Assembly: GCF_011764545.1 (NCBI RefSeq)
Contig: NZ_AP022870.1
Coordinates: forward strand, 9,368,001-9,432,000
Direction: 5' to 3'
Origin: Phytohabitans flavus
GTDB lineage: Bacteria; Actinomycetota; Actinomycetes; Mycobacteriales; Micromonosporaceae
Length of the DNA: 64,000 bases
Part shown: one piece after another, positions 46,901 to 55,900 of the stretch
Layout of the letters: each line of letters begins with the position of its first letter
How positions within the stretch are numbered: the first letter of the stretch is position 1
Made by a program: the position numbers and the translations under genes
The notes under the pieces: generated by a model
What the model was told of the DNA's origin: nothing
Database searches by the model: none
Seen by the model: the letters and a program-made list of their open reading frames with translations, nothing else

Positions 46901-49900
46901 TGCAGATCAATCCGGATTACGAGGACCGGCTCCGGATAGTGGACCGGTCGACGGCCGAGCGGATCGCCCGGGAGACCCTGGGAACGCAGCTGCCGACCGA
47001 GGAGGAGCTACAGGCGATCGGGGATCGGGCGGCGGAGGAGTACGCCCGGAAGTGGGGCCCGGCGGGCAGCTAGGCCCGCTGACCGACCCCGGCGCGCTGG
47101 CGCCGGGCGTGCCGTCGCTGGACACGACGCGCACGACCGGCCCCGACCACCTCGGGCCGATCGAGGACCCGCAGTTCCAGGCCGACATCGAGCAGTCCCT
47201 GGACACCGGCTCCGGGTACCAGACGGGCGCCGACCCGTCCACCCACCCGTACGGCCGGCTCGTCAACGACGGCGGGCCCAACATGCCCGGCCGAAACAAC
47301 AACTGCCTCGACTCCTCGCTCGCCGCGCTCTCCAGCTTCTACGGTGACCCGCGGGTCTCCGCCCCGCGCTGGCCGGACGTGCTGCCGGACGGTACGCCAG
47401 ACACGACGAGCGGTGAGGCGGACGGGGTCGACCGCGCGGAGAACTGGCTCGGCGGGACCTGGGACGGCCCGTCCAGCCCGATGCCCGGCGACCCGGCCGG
47501 CCGGGCGGCGGCGGTGGCTGGGCAGTACGCCGATTTGCACGCCCAGATCGCGGCGGCCGGCCCGGGCGCCTCGGCGCTCGTCATCGCGGACTGGCTCGAC
47601 TTCGACAGCGCGACCGGCCAGGTCAGCACCGACGCGAACGGCGACGTAGTCCCCTCCACGTCCTCCCACGCGTTCGTCATCGTCTACCCGCACGGCGCCA
47701 GCGGGCCGGTGTGGTGGGACCCGCAGCACGGCCAGACCTGGACCTCCCCGCCGACGCACTACATGGCCGACACGCACACGCTGTGGTCCATGCGCGGCGA
47801 CAGCCTGGGCGCCCCGCCGGCCCCGGCCGCGCCATCCACGACCAGCACCCCGCCGGCTCCGGCCGCGAGACCCACCACCAACATCGAGGGAACGCCCTAT
47901 GACACCGCAGGAACCCCAGATCACGGAGGACGAAGCCCGGACGCTGATCAGTCGGCTGATCGGGGCGGGCCGGGAGGTGACCCTGCTCCAGTTCGAGAGC
48001 GGCTGGCTGGCGAGGGTGGTCCTGACGGACGAGGAACGCAGCCGGGGGATGCAACTGGGTCAGGGGAGCTACATCATCGACCGGAACGGGACGGTGACGG
48101 TCCAGTCCAGCCTGTCGACCAGGATCCTGATGGCGCAGTACAGCGAGGCGAAGCGGGAGGGCCGGCTGACCGGTCGGCAGATCTGGCCGGAGCCGACGAC
48201 GCCCCCGCGGTAGCCGACGGCCAGGCGCCGCAGGGCGGTCCCGCCCCGCACGCGACCGACCAGGCGTACCTCGACGCGCTCGACCCGGCGGACGCGGGCG
48301 CCCTCCAGACGGCCCTCGACGCGGCCGGGCCGGTGGCGCGGCAGATGCGCGCCGACCTCACGGAGGTGGCGGACGCGCTGCGGCGAGACTTCGGCACCAC
48401 CGACGTCGAGGTCATCGGCAACGGCGAAAACGACGTCAAGGGACTTGTCTCGCTGGCCCGCAAGTACGTCATCGAAGGCGACGTCGCCGGCATCCTCGTG
48501 GAAGGCGACACCGCCCCCGTCGACGCGTTCCTGCGGCAGGCGAACGATCTGGCCCGGTTCTCGCTGCGGGCGCCGGAGGGTCCTGAGTACGACGCGGTGG
48601 TGACCGCGGCGCTGGAGCGGCTCCAGGCGGAGCCGTACAACTACCGGTACGACCCAGCCGACGACAAGAGCTTCTGGCGGCCTGGCAACCGGTTCTACGG
48701 GCGCAACGTCACGCTGCGCAACCCGGACGGGCACGCCATCGAGCTCCAGTTCCCGACCCAGGCATCCTGGGACGCCGGCAAGCTGACGCACGACGCGTAC
48801 GAGCGGGTCCGGCTGGACCGGCCCGATCCGGTCACCCAGGAGAGTCTGCCGCCACACGAGCGGGTGCGCGCGTTCCTGGAGATACTCAAGGTCAACCGGG
48901 ACGCGGACCTGGCCCACCGGATCCCCGGCGGGATGGATCCGGCGCTGGGCAAGGACACGAGCTTCGCCAAGTGGATCGCCGCGCGGAGCGAGGTGTGGAC
49001 GAGGTACGAGGGCTGGCTGGCGGACCATGGACTGACGTTCGCGGACGATGTCCGGGCACACGGGCTCGGCGTGGAAGACTTCCCAGTCGCCCCTCGCTGG
49101 TGCAGGAAGGCAAGATCGATGACAGCATCCTTCAAGTACTTCGCGCTCTACCGCCGGGAGGACCGGACGGACCCGCCGGTGGGCCTGCTGGCGGAGGGGA
49201 GCCTGGCCCCGGATCGGCGGCTGGTGACCGTCGGCTGGAGTCACCGCCACCGGACCTGGACGGAGGCGTCGGCCTCCCTGAACTGGATCTCGACCAGCCT
49301 GGACTGGACCGACCGGTTCGAGACGGTGGACCGGGCGACGGCGGAGCGGATCGCCCGGGAGAGCCTGGGAGTCGAGCTGCCGAGCGAGGAGGAGATGCAG
49401 CGGATCGGCGAGGGCCCGTCGGTGACGTTCCAGCGGCCGACCCAGCAGCCCTAGGCCCGCAGGATCCGTCCGGGCTGGCCCCCGGCGTGCCGGCGCTGGA
49501 CACCACCCGCGTGGTCGGCCCGGACAACCTGGCCCCGATCGAGAGCCCGCAGTACCAGCAGGACCTCCAGCAGGCACTCGACACCGGCAACGGGTACGAG
49601 GAGCTGGCCGACCCGTCCACCCATCCGTACGGCCAGATGGTCAACGACGGCGGCCCGTCGGTACCCGGCCGGTCCAACAACTGCCTCGACGGCTCGCTGG
49701 CCGCCCTCTCCAGCTTCTACGGCGATCCGCAGGTCGCCGCGCCGCGCTGGGCGGACGTCAACCCCGACGGCACCCCCGACCACCGCTCCGGCGAGGCCGA
49801 CGGCCTGCGGCGCGCGGTGGACTGGCTGGGCGACACCTGGACCGGCCCACCGCCCGGTACGCCCGGTGACCCGGCCGGCCGCGCGGTCGCGGTGGCTGGC

Positions 49901-52900
49901 CAGTACGCCGACCTGCACGCCCAGATCGCGGCAGCCGGCCCCGGTGCCTCCGCGCTCGTCGTCGCCGACTGGATCTCCATCGACTCGGCCACCGGCCAGC
50001 CGAACGTCGACGCGAACGGCGACGTCGTGCGCGAGGACGCACACGCCTTCGTGATCGTGTACCCGCGCGGCGCGAGCGGCCCGGTCTGGTGGGACCCCCA
50101 GAGCGGTCGTACGTGGGACTCGCCGCCGGCCGCGTTCGTGTCCGCCACCCACACGCTCTGGCACATCCGGGCGGACCACCTGGCCGGGAGCCCAGCACCG
50201 ACGAACAGCGAGGGAACGCCGAATGTCACAGGAACCGCAGCTGACGGAGGAACAGGCACGGGAGCTGATCCAGAGGCTGGTCGGACGCGGGACGGAGGTG
50301 ACCCTGTACCCGTTCGAGTTCGGCTGGCTGGTGAAGCAGGCCCTGACGGAGGAACAGCTCAGCAAGGGGATGCACGTCGGCCATGGGTCGTACATAGTGG
50401 ACCGGACGGGGGTAGTCACGGTGCAGACCAGCCTGCCTATCCCGATGCTGATCGAGGACTACAGCGAGGCCAGGAGGGCGGGACGCCTGACTGGGCGGCA
50501 GATCTGGCCCGAGGTTACGCCGCCGACGGCCTGACCACCGAGCAGGTACGTAACACGGCCGCCTGGCTGACGCCGCAGCAGTTCGGCAGCGGGCCGATCG
50601 TCGACGTGCGGCCCGACGGACCCAACCTGCGCGTCGAGCTCGCCGACGGGCGGGTGCAGCACTTCCGTACCGAGGCCGGGTACGGCGGCTCCACCGTCCA
50701 CTCCGGAGCGCCGCACGATCCGCACGTCATCCGTATCGACGGCAATACGCCACCGCACCACCTCAACCAGGTGCTGGCGAACGAGATCGCGGACGCCATC
50801 CAGCAGCGGGCCGCCACCGATCGCGCGGCGCGGGGCTTCGCCGGGCGGATGCTCGACCGGCTCGGCCGCCTCTTCGGCTTCGGCTCGCGGCCCGCGCCGG
50901 ACGTCACCCCGCCGCCACCGGTGACGTACCCGCCGACGACGGCGTACGCACCGCCGCCGAGCCCCTGGGCCACGCCGCCCACGACGCTGCCGCCGAGCCC
51001 TTGGGCCACGCCGCCCAACACCGCGCCGCCGCCGACCACCCACACCCCGCCATGGGCGCCGCCGACGACGCACACCCCGCCGTGGGCACCGCCGCCCGCG
51101 CCGGACTACGACGCGCCGCCTGCGCCCACCTACAGCACACCGCCGGCGCCGAGCACGCACACGCCGCCCCTGTCGCAGCCGGAGTCCGGCTGGCAGGACG
51201 CGTCGTCCGTACCAGATGCGGATGGTGGGAGAGCGGAGCCGGCGCCCGTCGCGGAGAACGCGAACGACGGGCATTGGGATGACCGCGCCTGGCACCGCGA
51301 AGGGCGACCGCCGTCGTTGGACGAGCTGCTGCCGCAGACCGACGCGGAGGCGGCGCGGTGGGCGGACGCGGTCCGCGACGAGTTCACGCGCCTGCTCGAC
51401 GGCCGGGAGTTCGCCGGCATGCGGGTGCGGATGGAGCCGGACGACCCGCACGCGGTGAGCGTGTACCGCGACAACGTGACCGTGCGTCTCGACATCCTCG
51501 ACGCCAACGGAAGCCCGGTCGGGCGGGTCGTGCGCGAGTTCCGCCGCCTGCACGACGGTGGTATCGCGGCGAACCATGTGTCGCTGCGGCTCGACAAGGG
51601 CGTGCAGGGGCGCGGCTTCGCGGGCGAGTGGAACCGGTTCATGGAGGACTGGTACCGCTACTCCGGCGTGTCGTTCATCGAGATCCACGCGGCGTCCACT
51701 GTGGGCGGTTATGCGTGGGCACGGGCCGGGTACGACTGGGCGCCGGGCAGCGAGCACCGCGCCAACGACGTGTTCGACCGCCTGCGTGGGGAGATGCGGC
51801 GGGTCGAGGCGGACGCGCGACAGGTGGCTCGCTGGGCGGCCGGCGACGCCACTGTGGACATCGACGCCCTGCGCGGTCGCTACGGTCCGCACGACCCGGA
51901 CGCGCTCATCGCCGAGATGCGGCGGCAGCACGAGGCCGGGCAGGGGATCCTGGACCGGGCGGCCCGGCACGCGTTCGGCAGCCCCGGCTACCCGACGCCG
52001 AACGAGGTCAGCCGCGCCGGCTGGAACGGGCAGGACGGCCGGGACGCCCGCTGGATCGGCAAGGACGCCTTGCTCGGCGCCAACTGGAGGGGTGTCAAGG
52101 CGGTTACCGAGGGCGGCCCGTTCCACACCCGTGGCGAGTCCGCCAGCCCGGAGCAGGCCGGCCGTGCTCCGTCCACTCCGGACGGCCCGACCCCAGACGG
52201 CCCAACCTCGGATGGCTCCACTGGGGACGGAGGCGCCGGCGAGCCGCAGCCGCGGGTCATGCTCCGCGACCCGACCCCGGAGCAGCTTGCCGACCTCGGC
52301 GTCGGCGAGGCGAGGTACCGGGATCTGGGGCTCGACAGGGCCACCCTCACGCCCGAGGAGCAGGACCGCTACGACCAGGCGCTGGAGCGGACCGCGATGG
52401 TCTCGCCGGACCAGATCCGCTTCACCCAGCGCAGCGTCAGCCCGGAGACCAGCGACGGCATCAGCGCGCAGGACCTGGTGCGGAACATGGCCAGCGGCGG
52501 CTGGCGGGGCGGGCCGGTGCACGGCGTACGGTGGGGTGACGGCTCACTGTCCAGCTTGGACAACCGCCGGCTCCGCGCGGCGCGGGAGGCGGGCCTCGAC
52601 GCGGTTCCGTTCGTGGTACACAGCCCGAACGACCGCCTGGACGCCTGGCCCGGCGAGTGGCCGGCGGACCGCCAGGCCCGCAACGCTCTGGGTGTCGACA
52701 TCCGGGAGCTGCCGGACGGCCGGTGGGTGGCCGGCGGCGACGAGGGCTGGGTGGTCTACCGCCGCGGGACCGTGCCGCAGACGTACGGCGAGATGGCCAT
52801 CTTCCGCGCCGCGGAGCAGCGCAGCCTGCTGCCGGGTCACCTGTGGGGCGCGCAGCCGCAGCCGGTGCTGCTGGCCAAGCCGCAGCTGGAGACGTTCCAG

Positions 52901-55900
52901 GTCAGCCAGGCGGAGGCCGACGTGCTCGACGACGCGCGCGGCCGCGCGCGGGACGCCGCCGACGGGGTGCAGACGGCGCTGGCCCAGGTGGGCGAAGCCG
53001 TGAGCCGCGACCTCGGCCTCGACCCGCCGGCGCAGCTGCGCGACCTGGCGACGCGGATCAAGGACCTGGACTCACTGGCGCGCAAGTTCGTGACGGAGAG
53101 CGACCGGCACCGCCAGAGTGTCGAAGAGTTCGCGTCCCAGGTCAACGACGCCCTGCGCTTCACCATGCCCTTGCCCGACGGCCCGGCGTACGCACCGGCC
53201 GTGTCGCGGATCCTCGCCGACCTCCAGGCGGCCCGCTTCACGGTGGTCGAGACCAAGAACTTCTGGTCGTCCGGCAACCGCCACTTCGGCCTCAACGCCA
53301 CGTTGCGCTCGCCGTCCGGGCAGCTCTTCGAGGTGCAGTTCCCCACCGAGCTGTCGTACCGGGCCGGAAAGCTCACCCACGACCTGTACGAGGTGGTGCG
53401 GCGCGACGACGAGAGCCCGGCCAGGCGGGTGCACGCCCACCTGGAGATGCTGGCGATCAACAAGCGGCTGGGGCTCGACGGTGCGATCCCGCCCGGCGTC
53501 CCGTCGCCCGTCGACACGAGCTTCCCCGCCTGGGCCAGCAAGAACGCGGACGCCTGGTCCAGGTACGTAGCGTGGTTGGATCTCAACGGCCGGGACTTCG
53601 CGAGCATCATGGCGGAGTTCGGCCTGGACCGGGCCGACCTCCCGGTCTCCGGGCGGGTCGCCGAGCGGCTGGAGGGGCGTCATGGGCGAGCGGAGACTGT
53701 TCTACTGGGTGCTCTTTCGGTCGACGGAGGACCACACCCCGGCGGGGATCGTGGTCCAGGGGACCGAGGGGACGGAGGGCCACGGCCTGGTCTGGAGCCA
53801 TCGGGCGGGGGCATGGCGGTACGACCCGGCGGCGGCGAGCCGGTGGGTGGGGGCAGCGACTGGGACCTCTCGGAGGAGCTGAGCCGGGAGGAAGCGGAGC
53901 GGGCCGCGCCGATAGCGACGGGGGGACAGGAGCTCCCGGACGAGGACACGATCTGGTGGATCTTCCAGTGGAAGGGGGATCCACCCCAGAACCAGGACTA
54001 GCCACCGACCCGCGCGCTGCCGAGCAGCAGCTGCTGGCGAGCCTCGACTCCGCCCACCGGGAAGCGTTGAAGCTGTCCGTCGCGGCGGCCCGCCCGGTCG
54101 CCGACGCGGTGCTAGCCGACCTGCGCGACGTGACCGGGCGCATGACGGGCTTCACCGACGCGGACCAGCCGCGGACCGTCGACGAGCAGTACCGGGTCAA
54201 GGAGCTGCCGTCGCTGGCCCGCAAGTTCGTGGACGCGCACGCCCTCGAAGGCACCTCACCCGAGGACTTCCTCGCCGAAGTGAACGACCGGGTGCGGTTC
54301 TCGGTGCTGACCCCGGAGCACCGGTACGGCGAGGTCGTCACCACCGTCCTCGACTCGCTGACCGCGCGCGGCTACACGGTCGACGACGTGAAGAACTTCT
54401 GGCGGCCGGGCAACCGGCACAACGGCGTCAACGTGACGCTGCGCTCGCCGGACGGCTTCACGCTGGAGGTCCAGTTCCCGACCGAGGCGTCTCGGGCGGT
54501 GGGCAAGCAGACCCACCAGCTGTACGAGATCATCCGGCTGGAGACGGCGACGCCGGAGGCCCGCGTCGACGCGTACCTGGAGATCCTGCGCCTCAACCGG
54601 GTCAACGGGATCGCCGACCGGATGCCGGCCGGCATGGACCGGCTCCCCGAGGCGATCGACACGAGCTTCGAGAAGTGGACCCGCCGCAAGCCCGCGGTCT
54701 GGGCCGACTACCAGCGGCGCCTCGCTGAGCAGGGTGTTACGTTCGCCGAGATCGTGGCGGAGCGGGGCCTCACCCCGGCGGACTTCCCGCGGGGCGAGAG
54801 ATTGGGGTTGCCTGATGGGGACGTTCGCGTATCACGTGGTGTACCGGCACAGGGCACCGGGGCCGATCGTCAACCTGATAGCGGAGTGGGTGGAGTCGCG
54901 GACCCCGCTGCGGGCGGTGCTGTGGAACGTCCCGCAGGCGAGATGGAGCTACGAGCCGGGGATCGCGGCGCGGACGATCTACGGGGACGTGGAGATGGAG
55001 AAGACGGAGCCGGTCGACCGGGCGACGGCGGAGCGGGTGGCCCGGGACGTGCTGGGCCAGGAGCTGCCGACCGAGGAGGAGCTGCACCGGATCTGCGCGG
55101 AGGGCGCGAGCCAGGCGACCACGTAGGCATACCTCGGCCACGCGCCGACAGCGACTTGCACGGTCCCGCCGACCCGAGCGGACCCGCCGACGCGCTCAGC
55201 GGCGCGTCGATGCGGCCGCGCGACGAGTCCCGGGCGTGGGAGTGGGCCGATCGGGCGTACGACAGGTTCCGCGCCGACGACCTGGACGTGCCGGACATCG
55301 CCCGCCAGCTGAGGGGGCCGAGCGTCCAAACGGGACGGTGGGGTACAGCGAGGCGGAGATCGCCCACGTGAAGCGCCACCTGATGCGGGACGAGCACCTG
55401 CTCGACGAGGCCGGCCGAGGGCCGCGCCAGCGGTTCGACGCCGACCCGGCGATCGCCGAGGCGTGGATCCGGCTGCGCGAGGGCCGCCACCTCCCGGCGG
55501 ATCTCGTTCTGTTGGAACACGAGCTGACCGAGGCCGGCTACATGCGCGACCACCCGGGAGCGACCTACCCGGCGGCACACCGGTACAGCACGGCGCGGTA
55601 TGACTGGAACGCGGTCCGCCCGGACCGCACCGGAGAAGACCTGGACACATCGTGGGGACGGGATGGCGATACTGCTGGACTTCGAGAAGGTCCGGGAAGA
55701 CCAGCGGGAGGTGGAGTACACCTTCGGATACCCGGAGATGGACCGGCGGCTGGTCATCGAGAAGGCGTCGCAGCGGGGGACCTCGCTGGACGGGAACGAG
55801 GACCACAACTACTGGGCGATCGTCAACAAGGTGACGCGCCTGTTCCGGAGCGAGGCGAGCTGGCCGGAGCGGGGAGTGTACGCGGCGTAGCCCGCCCGAT

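Noticed and set aside
49080..49454. RelA-like domain 2 translated as an in-frame fusion with nested protein A2
   Set aside because: The fusion exists only in the uncorrected frame; comparison with domain 1 shows one base missing at 49090-49093, and the other family A genes are in the +1 frame.
41789..55317. Programmed ribosomal frameshifting linking the parts of the giant gene
   Set aside because: The same -1 shifts occur in housekeeping genes in this window, the sites share no slippery heptamer, and each is repaired by one base in a G/C run.
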